Assembly (NCBI GenBank): GCA_947652605.1
Contig: OX393577.1
Span: 2,666,868 to 2,730,867, forward strand
Direction of reading: 5' to 3'
DNA: 64,000 bases
Source: Elmis aenea
Lineage: Eukaryota > Arthropoda > Insecta > Coleoptera > Elmidae
Position 1 is the first letter of the stretch, and each line of letters starts with the position of its first letter. Made by a program: the position numbers and the translations under genes. This document shows, piece by piece, positions 13,101 through 22,734 of this stretch. Below the pieces are notes generated by a model. The model saw nothing but the letters and a program-made list of their open reading frames with translations. It searched no databases and was not told the DNA's origin.

Positions 13101-16100
13101 TTGATCGTCAAAGTGACAATATAAGCGTTATTAGGATGAGCAGTTATCAAAGCATAATTCCAAGGCCTCACAGAGTTTTGCCAAAACGGCTTTTGACATT
13201 TTTTAAATTTTCAATTATTGGAAAATATAAAAATATTACTGATTACATTTATAGACACAGAATTTGTTTCTCTACAGAAACCTAATGCACTTTTTTTCTT
13301 AAATAATAAGGGAGTTACTATAAACTTTTACAATTATACAAATTTTACCATTGAAATTACTATGTTGCTTGATTTAATTCTACACCATGTATACTGACCC
13401 TTTGCTTTACAAAATACTTACCATTAATTAATAAGAATACTGCAAATGTCATATTTTAAAATATTGCTACTTTCAAGATATTTAAAAAATTAAGTGATTG
13501 TACATTAATTTTTTTAATGCAAAAGTAACTATTTTATAGCACACATTTCATAAAATGCTTATCATAAATGCGCATTTGTGCTTAATTATTATATGGGCAG
13601 TAAAAAAGCAAAATGCTGATAAACTTGGAAGAAAAATCAAAGACACCCACTCATTTTTAATTTATACCACACTCCCTGGAGTAGGTATAATTAAAAACAT
13701 TTACGTTAACTCGATTGACATATATAAGTAAACAACATTATCTTGAAAAAAAAACCCGTAGAATTGAATATGTAAAAGCAGATAAATTTAAAAAAAAACA
13801 AGGTTACACTTGAAAAAAAAAACCGAAGGTACATCTTACTGGAACTGTAACAAATAAACGCGGAAATCTAATAAGGTTGACAATAAAATATATCGGTATT
13901 GAACCTAATTTAATTAAAACGTGTCACCGATCCATAAAATATTGCAATCAGAGGACATTCGCGGTTCATTTGACTGTTCCGCAAAAACCATAAGCAATTG
14001 GTTTTTTACCGGATATACTTAAATCAATAATGATACGTTACAACTTAAAATCGGAAACGAGGTTAAAAATCACAGTGCCATTGAAAAACCATAAACTATT
14101 ATTACAGGGCAAGAGATAAATCGTTAATAAAATATCTGTTACCGACAAGCGAACGACAGGGAAAGTAAATTAAAGATTTCTTTATTACCCAGTGACTAAG
14201 GTTAATAATTAGTTTTTTAATATCTTTCGATTTTCTGCAAGGAGTTAGTAGCTAAAATGCACTGTGACAAAACTTCCAGCAAGGCAAACACATTATCTAT
14301 CTAGTGTTTTTATTTTTATTATCACAAACTAATGTTATAAAACAAATATTAACAGCTTTTTTTGGGAAAACTTTTAATTAACAAGAACATAAATAACGAA
14401 AAGTAAATTCTCAACCTTCCGTACAACACCATACATATAATTAAACGAATAACGTGCAACTAAATTAAGGTTATCATAGTTAGTCTGGCTGATACCAACA
14501 ATCGCTAATCCATAAATAACAACCACGCGTGATACAACCTAAATCGGAAGTATTCAATACACGTAGCGGATGTGGGAAATAAAATAACTCCAGTAAAGCT
14601 CAACTCTTGAAACAAATATTATATCGAACAAAATCAGTATTAAGTATGTATTTAGATCTCTAATTAAGCAATTTGAGATATTGGTACACATTTCGACAGC
14701 TGTTTGTTTGTAACCTGGTGGTACACAAAATACTACGTCCAACAACGTATAATTAAAAGCATTGCAGTATCTAGGTTAAAGTTAAATCAGCTTTAGTTGA
14801 ATGGAATATTCTTTTGCAATATCTAATCGAATCTTAAATCAGATTCGCATTGAACAGAATATTCTAGCTCATAAGGTCTCTCTGTATGTGTGGTTTAGAG
14901 ATAATGTTGCAAATTGTTTTATTGTATACTATATTTGATGCGATTTAAAACAATCATTTGTTAAAAATCAATAACTTTCAAGTTTCATTATTGTCGTTAA
15001 TATTATTTTAACACTTATAAAGTGAAAATGAATGGTTTCCAAATTTTAAGTAATGCTTAAAAAAAAAACATTGCCTTATTTCAAGTCAGGATGTTTTAAA
15101 AATTCATTTGATGAATGGCCTTTTAAAAATATTAAAAAGATCTAGGTACAAAAAACAAAGTTGCTTACATTTACACTACGTACAGGGTGGACCAAATTCG
15201 AATGTTTACGGCAGTGTTCTCAAACTTTTAAACTCTGAGGAACCCTATCAAAATCAAAAGCTTGCAAGGGCCCCCATAAATATTTTTTGCAGAAATAAAA
15301 TTTGGAGATACGTTATGATATTTTTATTTAATGATTAAATGAATATAAAAAAATAAATAAAACATTCCAAACAGACATTTTCTTAAAAACCCATATTAAA
15401 AAAAAATTAATAGGAAAAGTGTTTAAATTTTTAAAAAAGTGTTTAACTTACAAACAGATTTATGATTAATTTTATTTCTAACGCTTGAGGCAGTGGTTTC
15501 CAACCTGTGGGGCGCGAGATTATTGCAAGGCGGGCGCGCAGCTGTTACCAAAGTATTATTTTTGAATACAAACAAACAAGGAGAACTTTATTTATACAGA
15601 ATATGGTAAATTGTTTGGTAGCCCATTAAATAATTATTTAGGAAATTAGATTGAGGGGCGCATTTTTTTTTAATGAAAAAGGGGAGCGGAGGTACAAAAA
15701 GGTTGGAAACCACTGGCTTAGGGGGTAGTTGCTGCTTCAGGAAGAATGCAGAACATGAACTATATTCTCTTTAAAAACACATTTTGTGTCATAATGTTTA
15801 AGTAAATTCTATAACAGAATGTAGTTGTATTTCTAATACTTGTTTTTTTTTAAATTTAAGGCATGGCAGAACAACAGCACTAGCATTCTTTTATATGTGA
15901 CGTATTATTTTCCTACAATATTTAATTAACCTTTTTAGACGGTGAAAAACGATTGGAAATATGTACATAAATTTTGGAGCACTCTACGTATTTTCTATAT
16001 TATTTATATTAAATTGAAATAGTGTGTGCGACTTACATAACAATATTAAATAAACAAAATTCTTCTAAAAATTATTAAAAACTCATTTGGTTGTATAACA

Positions 16101-19100
16101 GTGGGCATATACTACAAAATCCTTATTTTTTTCAGTCGTATAAAACTGGTTATTACAATGCATATCTTTTATATTCATTTCTAATAATAATGCAGTTTTA
16201 CAAACTATTTCATATTAGCATTTTCGGATTTAAAAATGGAACATCATGTACTTTTTAACACTTTTAGGATATAACTTCTCTAAAAAACAAAAAAACTCTC
16301 AAAAAACGTCACAACATGTTTTTGTAGATAAAAAAACAAATGAATTTTCATCAACTTAAGTTAAAATTTTAATTTCTTTTACAGTTCAGTAAGTTCAGTT
16401 TTCTTATGTTTAACATCTACGTTACCATAAGTAATAAACAAATCCGATAATTTTTTTAACGTTATGTATTTTACAACACTTTTAGGATATCACTTCTCCA
16501 AAAAAACAAAACAACTCTCAAAAAAACGTCACAACATGTTTTTGTAGATAAGAAATTTTCATTAACTTAAGTTCAAATTTAAATTCCTTTTACAGTTCGG
16601 TTAGCTTACTTTACGTTTACATTAGTAATAAACAAATTCGATAATTTTTTAAGTTTGATGATTGCACCAATTGACCCTTTCTATAATTTTCGGTGTATAA
16701 ATATGGCGTCTAACTTTTCATGTGAATTTACGCAACTTTAATATCAAGTCGACCAACTTTTTGCTTGTGTAATTTGTATTATCTACAATTTTTAACTATA
16801 AGAACGTATTACACACACTCAAAATTACATTATTTAAAACAATCATAGATAAGCACTTGTGGTTTCAATTGTTTGTTTCCTATTACAATCGTTAATTAGT
16901 AACATTCAATTGTTACAAAAAACATCGAATATACAGGGCGTTTCATAAAAAATGCAAAAAATTCTGGAGGCGATTCTTGATCAAAAATGAAGGGAGTCTT
17001 TTATATGAAATTTTTTCCTTAGACATCTCCTTTCGAAGTTACACCCCCCTAAAGGGAAGCGATAATATTAGGTTTTTATTTCATTTCTCAAATTTGGATA
17101 AATGTAGGAGAATGATATTTGGTAGATTTTTATGCTTATTGAAAGGTTTCCCATAGTAATATTTTCAATCATCTCCTACATTCACAGGGGGTTGAAAAGT
17201 GTGACCCCTGTTGTTTTTTTTTATCAGAACTTTTTGGTGGGTCGCAATTTTCAGCCCCCTGTGAAGGTGGGAGATGATTAAAAATATTACTATGGGAAAC
17301 CTTTTAATAAGTATAAAACATCGACCCAATATCATTCTCCTACATTTATCCAACTTTGAGAAATGAAATAAAAACCTAATATTATCGCTCCCTTTAGGGG
17401 GATGTAACTCCGAAAGGAGACGTCTACAGAAAATAATTTATATGAAAGACCCCCTTTATTTTTTGATAAGGAATCACCTCCCGAATAATTTTGCAATACT
17501 TAAGAAACACCCTGTATATTGTAATGTATGATCAGAAAAAACATTAAGATCTATACTTTTTGAGGTCCAAAATCTGCTGCTGATCAGTGATCAGAGTATA
17601 CCAAAAGATTAATTTAAAAATCTATGCTACCACAGAACAATCCTATCATGATACACCTTGTATACACAACTACTTGCAGCATTTTAGCCGGCTACAAACA
17701 TACATCACAAGAATGTCCTTATTTTCTTACACAGCCAAAAATTTGAACATGTATTTTCTTTCACCTCTAAGCTTCCGAGAAATGTAAAACAAATAATAAT
17801 ACAACTGCTTCCTGCTAGCAGTTACGTTGTGCTGTAAAAATTATCTATAAAATTTGACCTAGTGATGACAGTTTTAATTAACACCTTAAATAAGCTGTAA
17901 ATCGTTTAACAAAAAACAAACAGGTATTTATGTACCAGATATGTGCTTCAATTTGAATCATGAGTATTAATTTTGAGTTATTGGTTTTACCTAATTACAC
18001 TACAACGGTGAGTCGCCCTTCAACTTTTTTAAAAGCGATTATATTTTGAATTACACAGGTCATTTTGCAACTTCAAAATTATGCGGATGTTTATGAAAGA
18101 CTCACAATAACCATTATGGGGTAATTTTGCGTTATGCAAATTTACTTATTTTTTAATTACAATCTTCACCTTGGCTCGACGTTTAAGTAACTTGTAAATA
18201 GGTTGCAATCACAATTGTCAATACTTGATACTATAGCTTGTAGTTACGTAATGATAGTATGATAATCTATCAATTTAAACAATTAAATTAGATGTGTACG
18301 GCTATAATCTTGATATAGTATTGGCACTACACACATTGAATCAACAATAGTATCTCCGCAATAAGAAAATCATAATAGAACAGAAATATTTTTGTTTACA
18401 GATTTTAATTTTTATCAAACAAATTTGTCTTACTACGTACCTAGACTTCACAGACAAACTTTAAACGATTTTTTTTAGTTAAGTCTGGTTGACACGATAC
18501 ATATTGATGCTATAATTTTTTACAGAATTTGTAAGTTTGGGTTTATTCTTAAGACTCCACGTACAATATAAACTATTAAAATGACATTTAGCAGTTTTCA
18601 TGATTCAAAAATTTGACGTGTAAATTTTAAGGGCAACAAATTTTATTGCACAGTATTTATCCAGGTGCATTATGTTTGTACAGAATTATGTATAGCATAT
18701 GTGCATAATGTCATACATAGCAATTTAAGAACTCCGATTTAAAAAAAAAACAAAAAATATTGTCCAAGTTTTTCATTCAGTGCAATCACCTGCAAAATTA
18801 AAAATAAATATTCCACTTCTAGGGTGTTAAGGAGATTGTAGTTTTAAAAAAGAACTTCTGCATGAGGTACTTATAGATAAACTAATGACTAACAGAGGAC
18901 GAGGGAAATTTAGTACAGAGCACAGTAGACTTACTACTTTCTCAAAGATTATTTGATGTTCTTTTTACTTATAAAATGTGTTTGGTTTTATTTGGTACTA
19001 TTAGAAATATCCGGCATATGTTAACAATGGGGGGTTGGATGTGTAGGTTAAAATAATTGTTATCATTAAAACCATCCATAGAATAAATCATGATGCAACT

Positions 19101-19536
19101 AGTACAGATCAATAAAGGATTTATTTACATATAAATCCAGGTTATTTAAATAAATCTTCTGTGTGTTGCACTGTGAGCAAACGTTAATTTTTAAACAGCA
19201 ACACAAATTCACCTTTACGTAATTAAAACTAAATATTGCTTTAACATAGAACTGACAGTTCCCTATTTCGATACCGTTAAACTAAAAAATTAATTGCCAA
19301 GAAAATCTGTAACAAAATTTGTTACATAACCCGAACGTTAGTTATTTACAACCCATTAACAAAATAGAATTGTATGGCACGAGTGTACGTGACAAGAGAC
19401 GTCCACTCTATGGCGTGCGAACTTAAAATGCGAGCGCAAAATCAATTGCAATTTCTGGCTTACCCCATTGATGATTTATTTCTTGGGCAACCGATATATT
19501 TAGAAGGAACCAAATTACACTTAGTTTAATTAACAT
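1077..19536 (-). CDS. cue: cueball: LDLR class B / EGF-like type I membrane protein, six coding exons
   Basis: CDS is complement join(1077..1178, 1570..1894, 3229..4119, 4198..4358, 6114..6343, 19464..19536): 1782 nt, 593 aa, with GT/AG at every intron and matching phases. In order it has a signal peptide (about 1-18), then WDLAV at the exon 1/2 junction, LDLR class B repeats with YWTD-type motifs (LYWTDA in exon 3; VYWTN, LYWAD and VYWTD in exon 4), three EGF modules (about 325-420), a membrane helix (about 489-513) followed by an Arg/Lys stop-transfer cluster, and an 80-residue tail with [17 protein letters not shown]. This order is that of Drosophila Cueball, a surface protein implicated in gonad development and immune function; a YWTD propeller beside EGF modules suggests an extracellular ligand, which is inference. 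The length is close to known cueball proteins. The assignment rests on remembered family architecture, not on an alignment. Confidence 0.93.
1239..1301. mobile_element. short MITE of the GATTGCATAAAA family in cueball intron 5
   Basis: GGCCCGATTGCATAAAAGCT on the left and GGCTTTTATGCAATCAGACC on the right form a near-perfect hairpin of about 63 bases. It is a minimal form of the element at 645-812. Confidence 0.78.
1570..1894 (-). CDS. cue: cueball coding exon 5 (transmembrane helix and tail)
   Basis: The acceptor TTTGTTTCAG precedes 1894. The exon codes for a juxtamembrane segment, the helix [20 protein letters not shown] and a basic stop-transfer stretch ([11 protein letters not shown]), then [15 protein letters not shown]. 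The consensus donor ACG/GTGAGT ends it in phase 0. Reading through that donor gives an unrelated tail (VSNLMHF and onward) and a stop at 1504, so splicing to the exon at 1178 is preferred. Confidence 0.93.
1895..3228 (-). other. cueball intron 4
   Basis: AT-rich, with no coding signal. The only recognisable item is a decayed right end of a hAT-type MITE at about 2951-2996 (AAAAGGTTGGGAACCCCTG). The stretch 2100-2900 shows nothing I can name. Confidence 0.7.
3229..4119 (-). CDS. cue: cueball coding exon 4 (YWTD repeats and three EGF modules)
   Basis: The acceptor TTATTTGCAG precedes 4119 and the frame runs straight through [17 protein letters not shown]; the methionine at 4091 is internal. 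YWAD and YWTD motifs follow, then three Cys-rich EGF modules of the CxCxxGFxGxxC type ([33 protein letters not shown]). The donor TCG/GTAAGT leaves CG, completed to CGA (Arg) in exon 5. Confidence 0.95.
4198..4358 (-). CDS. cue: cueball coding exon 3 (YWTD repeat)
   Basis: The acceptor TTTAATTGTAG precedes 4358. The reading is [20 protein letters not shown] through [11 protein letters not shown], a textbook LDLR class B repeat. The donor AG/GTAAAA leaves two bases of an Arg codon that exon 4 completes. Intron 3 after it is only 78 bp, a usual short-intron size for insects. Confidence 0.93.
4436..5123. mobile_element. large fold-back element in cueball intron 2
   Basis: An almost full-length palindrome of about 690 bp. 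The outer ends are AGGAAGGGTCACGATAT and ATATCGCGACCCTTCCT. The inner arms mirror each other through GCTAGAATTTGA, GGCCAGT, TAATTTTTGCG, CATGAAACCGTC and GCAAGTAAAATGGTGCAA. It has no ORF of its own. A second, left-truncated copy is at 44617-45203, so it is a dispersed family. No clear target duplication. Confidence 0.85.
5177..5371. mobile_element. hAT-type MITE, degraded
   Basis: The left end CAGTGTTTCTCAAAGTGTGG and the right end CGTTTGAGAAACATTG are imperfect inverted repeats of the common animal hAT-MITE type, with GGTCCGCGGACCCC inside. Flanks ATTTTGGG and ATTTAGAA match at only four of eight positions. Confidence 0.65.
5380..5532. mobile_element. second hAT-type MITE, degraded, adjacent
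   Basis: The left end CAATGGTTCTCAACCTGTG and the right end AAAAACACTG are weakly mirrored. CGCCCCCTAGGGGGGAGC lies near the left end, as in this MITE class. It starts nine bases after the preceding element. Confidence 0.5.
5646..6013. mobile_element. hAT-type MITE with perfect 8-bp target duplication
   Basis: The ends are CAGGGCTTCTTAAACTGTGG on the left and AGTTTAAGAAGCCCTG on the right. The flanks 5638-5645 and 6014-6021 are both AATTAGAG, an exact 8-bp duplication as hAT transposases make. It is 368 bp with no transposase and sits in cueball intron 2, about 100 bases from exon 2. It is probably young, given the intact duplication. Confidence 0.93.
6114..6343 (-). CDS. cue: cueball coding exon 2
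   Basis: The acceptor TTTTGTTACAG precedes 6343 and the donor CAG/GTAATT follows 6114. The exon opens with the last two bases of the Asp codon and codes for the start of the extracellular propeller region ([16 protein letters not shown] and onward, ending LPDDVQ). It ends in phase 0. No methionine is needed here because the start lies in exon 1. Confidence 0.92.
7094..8396 (+). mobile_element. dead hAT transposon with intact ends (ZMYM-type transposase relic)
   Basis: The ends CAGTGGCGCAACC and GGTTGCGCCACTG are exact mirrors. The flanks GTGCCGCT (7086-7093) and GTGCTGCT (8397-8404) are an 8-bp duplication with one mismatch. Inside, frames at 7654-7866 and 7833-8117 carry broken transposase text. 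The end [23 protein letters not shown] (first 20: [20 protein letters not shown]) is the hAT dimerisation region seen in ZMYM- and THAP-like hAT proteins, and [15 protein letters not shown] follows after a frameshift and stop. Total 1303 bp, against the several kilobases expected of an active copy. Confidence 0.92.
7654..8190 (+). pseudogene. hAT transposase fragment, frameshifted
   Basis: Two overlapping frames plus a third after 8117 encode pieces of one hAT transposase C-terminal half: [14 protein letters not shown]...ALQPRF-like text, then [16 protein letters not shown] and NPLNILKYL, then [17 protein letters not shown], then the degenerate [14 protein letters not shown] block. At least two frameshifts and several stops make it non-functional. 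The catalytic N-terminal half is missing or unrecognisable. Confidence 0.85.
8405..9595. other. cueball intron 1 sequence without recognised content
   Basis: AT-rich DNA. The 8835-9047 frame has no family resemblance, and I see no inverted-repeat ends. Confidence 0.5.
9596..10531 (+). mobile_element. LINE reverse-transcriptase fragment (YADD) in cueball intron 1
   Basis: Broken reading frames give [20 protein letters not shown], then [17 protein letters not shown], then [18 protein letters not shown], then [13 protein letters not shown] and a basic C-terminus with [10 protein letters not shown]. These are reverse transcriptase palm motifs (the catalytic YADD is present) followed by the post-RT region of a non-LTR retrotransposon. 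Stops and frameshifts (for example after LE and WD) kill it. The 5' part with the endonuclease is absent. Confidence 0.9.
10532..10960 (+). mobile_element. second LINE 3' fragment, abutting
   Basis: A new LINE C-terminal piece starts directly after the previous one: [12 protein letters not shown], then [12 protein letters not shown] and [11 protein letters not shown], then [18 protein letters not shown]. It repeats the same protein region (WLGH...RGRPR) already passed in the fragment upstream, so these are two separate insertions or copies, not one element. Confidence 0.85.
10961..12450. other. cueball intron 1, mostly featureless
   Basis: AT-rich. One possible decayed transposon end begins at about 11979 (TACTGGGTGGTCCAAATTCG). 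It resembles the TACAGGGTGTCCCAAATTCG terminus at 63988 and shares an ATCTCGCTTA block with it. Nothing else is recognised. Confidence 0.5.
12450..12920. repeat. patch of short dispersed repeats (TCAGTATTA and AACCTGACC motifs)
   Basis: GTCAGTATT-type words recur at 12455-12560 and return as AATACTGAC at about 12880-12905. Between them ACCTTTGACCTGGCC, ACCTTTAACCTGGCC and TAACCTGACCC recur at roughly 120-base spacing, together with GACCAAATAAATGA. It looks like a decayed tandem or inverted-repeat element. Confidence 0.5.
12921..13391. mobile_element. fold-back MITE, about 470 bp
   Basis: Left TACAGGTTGTAGAATTGGAT and right ATCTAGAATT-like mirror (TTTAATTCTACACCATGTA) begin long inverted arms. 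The arms share TAGTAATTTCAATGGTA and its mirror TACCATTGAAATTACTA, CCCTAATTATTTTAGGG-like text and TCTGTAAATG-type text. There is no ORF. A TA flank at each end is compatible with Tc1/mariner-type insertion. Confidence 0.78.
13392..15180. other. cueball intron 1, no recognised feature
   Basis: AT-rich with long A and T runs. No ORF has family character and no inverted-repeat element is obvious. Confidence 0.5.
15181..15330. mobile_element. fragments of two transposon ends
   Basis: TACAGGGTGGACCAAATTCG at 15181 is a terminus of the TACAGGGTGTCC type seen at 43979 and 63988. Directly after it, CAGTGTTCTCAAACTTTTAA opens a hAT-MITE-like left end with GGAACCC and GGGCCCCC blocks. Neither has a partner end nearby. 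Confidence 0.5.
15491..15715. mobile_element. hAT-type MITE with 8-bp target duplication
   Basis: The ends CAGTGGTTTCCAACCTGTGG and AGGTTGGAAACCACTG mirror each other. The flanks GCTTGAGG (15483-15490) and GCTTAGGG (15716-15723) match at seven of eight positions. 225 bp, non-coding, in cueball intron 1. Confidence 0.92.
16248..16660. repeat. direct tandem duplication, unit about 218 bp
   Basis: ACACTTTTAGGATAT, AACTCTCAAAAAACGTCACA, ACATGTTTTTGTAGATAA, ACTTAAGTT and AAGTAATAAACAAAT-type words occur in the same order in both halves, offset by 218 bases (copy 1 about 16248-16465, copy 2 about 16466-16660). The copies differ by scattered changes, so the duplication is not recent. Confidence 0.8.
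16932..17516. mobile_element. fold-back element with arms of about 270 bp
   Basis: TACAGGGCGTTTCATAAAAA on the left is mirrored by TTAAGAAACACCCTGTA on the right, and the arms continue as near mirrors almost to the centre: TTATCGCT with CCTAAAGGG, TTGGATAAATGTAGGAGAA, and GGTTTCCCATAGTAATATTT with its mirror. Only about 40 bases separate the arms. TA at both ends suits Tc1/mariner-like mobilisation. No ORF. Confidence 0.88.
17517..19460. other. cueball intron 1, 5' part
   Basis: No ORF or element is recognised. The last 100 bases before exon 1 (19375-19460) are richer in CpG (GAGTGTACGTGACAAGAGAC, GCGTGCGAA, GCGAGCGC), which fits a position just downstream of a promoter. Confidence 0.45.
19464..19536 (-). 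CDS. cue: cueball coding exon 1 (start codon and signal peptide)
   Basis: ATG at 19536-19534 opens M-L-I-K followed by a hydrophobic run ([13 protein letters not shown]) and QEINHQW, a typical cleavable signal peptide. The exon ends TGG G before GTAAGC. The single leftover G joins the AT that opens exon 2 to make GAT (Asp), giving the WDLAV stretch expected in cueball. The exon is too short (24 codons) to stand out by length. It was found from the signal-peptide pattern, the donor and the phase match. Confidence 0.87.
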
Positions 19537-19760
19537 TTTTAACCAAAACACTTTTTAAATAATAGTACAGATATTATCGTGTTACTAATAACAGGCACAT
19601 GCACTGTCGCGCGCGGCCGAGCAAAATGCTGCCTTGCTACCAGATCGCTAGCCTATATTTACCTTACCATCTTCTAATTTTGTCTTTCGTAGTTCGTTTC
19701 ACTCTCTCATTGGCAGTGACGTGCGTTAGGTTTCAAGTTGAAAGTAACTTGATTTGTCCT
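19537..19760 (-). promoter_or_regulatory. probable 5' UTR and promoter region of cueball
   Basis: Upstream of the start codon the base composition changes: CGCGCGCGGCCGAG at 19609-19622 and TGACGTGCG near 19716 stand out in very AT-rich surroundings. On the minus strand AATGAGAGAGTGAA is GAGA-like, and CGACAGTGCATG could be an initiator. No TATA box is obvious. The exact start of transcription cannot be fixed from sequence alone. Confidence 0.4.
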
Positions 19761-20027
19761 TAGTTTGTAATTGTTCAACAGATAAAAATACTCATTTAAT
19801 GTCATTATCTAAGCAGGATCAGTTTTCATTAGTTATTTATATTATAATATAAATTAAATTAATGGTTAATAATATTCAATCTTAAATTTATGTACTTTAT
19901 TTTGTGTTTCTTAGATTATAACTTTATCGCAGCGATTCCCAAGTTTATTTTGTCCTGACACTTTAAGGATGTTTTCAAAAATTGAGGAACCACAATCATA
20001 TACCTTAATTTTACGGACCACCTCAAT

Positions 20028-21176
20028 GTAAGATACAATAACTAGAAAATTATTAAGGTGGTGGTCCTAAAATTACCTGGGCCTGATAAGCTAAGACAGT
20101 CGAAGCCATTTTTGTCAATTTTAGCAAAAGACGCCCAAGCGTCGGTACCTATTTTGCAATATATACCACATATACATATGGACGAATACATTAATACTGT
20201 AAGACAACACCCTGTATAAGATACAATAACTAGAAAATTATTAAAGTCATGACTCTAAAATTACCTGGGCATGTTTAACTGACATAGTCGAAGCCGTTTT
20301 TGTCAATTTTAGCAAAAGACGCCCAAGCGTCGGTACCTATTTTGCAATATATACCACATATACATATGAACGAATACATTAATACTGTAAGACAACACCC
20401 TGTATAAGATACAATAACTAGAAAATTATTAAAGTCATGACTCTAAAATTACCTGGGCATGTTTAACTGACATAGTCGAAGCCGTTTTTGTCAATTTTAG
20501 CAAAAGACGCCCAAGCGTCGGTACCTATTTTGCAATGTATATCGCATATATGGACGATAACATTTATACCTACCGTAAGACAACGCCCTGTATAAGATAC
20601 AATAACTAGAAAATTATTAAAGTCATGACTCTAAAATTACCTGGGCATGTTTAGCTAACATAGTCGAAGCCGTTTTTGTCAATTTTAGCAAAAGACGCCC
20701 AAGCGTCGGTACCGCTTTTGCAAAATATACCGCATATATGGAAGACAACATTAATAGGTACCGTAAGACTACAACTCCTATAAAATACAATAACCAGAAA
20801 ATTATTAAAGTCATGGTTCTAAAATTACCTAGGCATGTTTAGCTAACATACTCGAAGCCGTTTTTGTCAATTTTAGCAAAAGACGCCCAAGCGTCGGTAC
20901 CTCTTTTGCAATATATGGACGATTACATTAATATCGTAAATCAACACCCCGCGTAAGAGACAATAACTAAAAAAGTATTAAAGTCATGGTTCTAAAATTA
21001 CCTAGACATGTTTAGCTAACATAGTCGAATCCATTTTTGTCAATTTTAGCAAAAGACGCCCAAGCGTCAGTACCTCTTTTGCAATATATACCGCTTATAT
21101 AGATTATAACAATAGTACCGTAAGACAACACCCTATATAAGATACAATAACTAGAAGAGTATTAAGGTCATGGTTC
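20028..21176. repeat. tandem array A: six units of about 188 bp
   Basis: GACGCCCAAGCGTC recurs at 20130, 20318, 20506, 20694, 20882 and 21055 (spacing 188, 188, 188, 188, 173). Each unit also has TTTTTGTCAATTTTAGCAAA, GGTACC, ATTACCTGGGCATG-type text and AAGATACAATAACTAG. Three dyads lie within about 60 bases: TTTTGTCAATTTTAGCAAAA, the GACGC/GCGTC hairpin with a CCAA loop, and TTTTGCAAAA. The 188-bp period is not a multiple of three, so the ORFs crossing it are not genes. The left edge interrupts a hAT-MITE-like remnant. Confidence 0.95.
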
Positions 21177-21679
21177 TTTAAGGCAAATTAACATGTTATT
21201 TAATTCAGAAATATCCAAATTATTGTAAACTACAATTTACTATTCATTAACTGTGTCTACTTTGGAAAATCCTTAATTTAGGTTCATTAATTGCTATGTA
21301 TATTCCTACAGCGATTTATAAAAATTGATTGGAATATATTGCGGTAATTTTAAAAGTTTTTTGGGAAGTATTGAATTAGAATATGGCAATTTATTGTATT
21401 GCAGTAATTATGGGAAGTTTCTTAAACATAAATAAAGAAAATCGCTTATTCGCCCTCCCCCCGCCCCCAAACATTTTAATATTTAAATGGCTTCCCAACA
21501 AGTTTGGGAATCCCTGTTACTGTTTACTGCTTTATTGTTGGTACAAGGGTAAATTGTCCAATATTATTACTGAAATTTTTCAACTACAACTAGCAGGAGT
21601 TTTATTGTACGGACTACCAACAATAATACTTGAAGAAGTTTCTACTTCGTTTTGTCACCTATAGATATTTATGGTAACC

Positions 21680-21780
21680 ATATACCAGCGTTTCTTAACA
21701 TTTTTATTCTTGTGGAATCCTTAAAAAAAATAAAATTCATGTTTTAGGGATCCCCTATATAAACATTTGTAAGGTTTAAT
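21680..21780. mobile_element. hAT-MITE-like remnant
   Basis: CCAGCGTTTCTTAACATTTT with GGGATCCCCTATATAAA downstream resembles the internal layout of the MITEs at 5177 and 5646, without a matching far end. Confidence 0.4.
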
Positions 21781-21844
21781 TGTATATAGGTAAAGACTTT
21801 TTTCTGGCATTGAAATAGGTTTTTATTGGTTCTAATTGTTTATA

Positions 21845-21892
21845 AAAGTACATGTTTCGCTGACTTAATTTTGTCAGCATCTTCGGGGAAGT
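21845..21892 (-). ncRNA. possible degraded hammerhead-like motif
   Basis: Minus-strand reading: CCGAAGA (21886-21880), then a perfect 6-bp stem GCTGAC/GTCAGC (21878-21873 and 21864-21859) with an 8-base loop, then GAAAC. That is the layout core - stem II - GAAA of a hammerhead ribozyme, but the conserved CUGANGA has C where U is required. It is probably an inactive relic of a retroelement terminal repeat, if it is one at all. Confidence 0.25.
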
Positions 21893-22734
21893 TTTAATAA
21901 TGATAAAGTATTGATAATTTTAAAGTATTAATAATGATGTGATATTTATTATTTTATTAAAGAAGATCAGCAGCGACTAATAAATTTATTTAAAATATAC
22001 ATAATTGTGACAAACAGACTATCAGAAATTTCAAGAAATTTTTAACGTTTTGATTACGTCAATTTGTTCTACAATGTTACCAAGCAAACAAATTTTGTAA
22101 CTGATTAAAAATTTGTCGTTGATACATTATTCCTAACTTAAGACTGTTGCAATCCTTTCGTTAAGTTTTGAACCGCAGTATGGTATTTTTAGAGCTTAAA
22201 TTATTTTAAATAATTTCGTTTTTTTTTGACTTGTGAAACGATACCATTTAGCGGATGTTCCATCATACAGAAAGCTTTGGTAAAGTTTTACCTTAACCCT
22301 TATTTGCGTAAAATATTTGATAACCATAAAAACTGGGTCACATTTACTTTAACAAAGAATTGGTTAATACTTTACAATGTCAAATAGTAATTGGTAAATA
22401 AACAAAAATTTACTATACTTTCATTCATTTTCGAATTAAAACAAAGCAAAAGACAAAAATAACTGAAAAATAATGATTTGTTTCCCGACAAAGGTTTATT
22501 TTTATCGGTAGCTATGCGTAACGTTGATAATCACAGTAAAATTACATAACAACTTCCCACATGCAGGTTAACAGAAGATGATGCGAAATGTAGGAATTTG
22601 TTTTAACTACATCATAGACGTGCAAAAAATAGTGATCCGTCCACAGGGCCTTACGCATAGACAAGCTGCAAGCTGCGGGGCCCCTTAAAAAATCAGAAGT
22701 AAACTATATGCTTTATTTCTATATTAATGTTATC

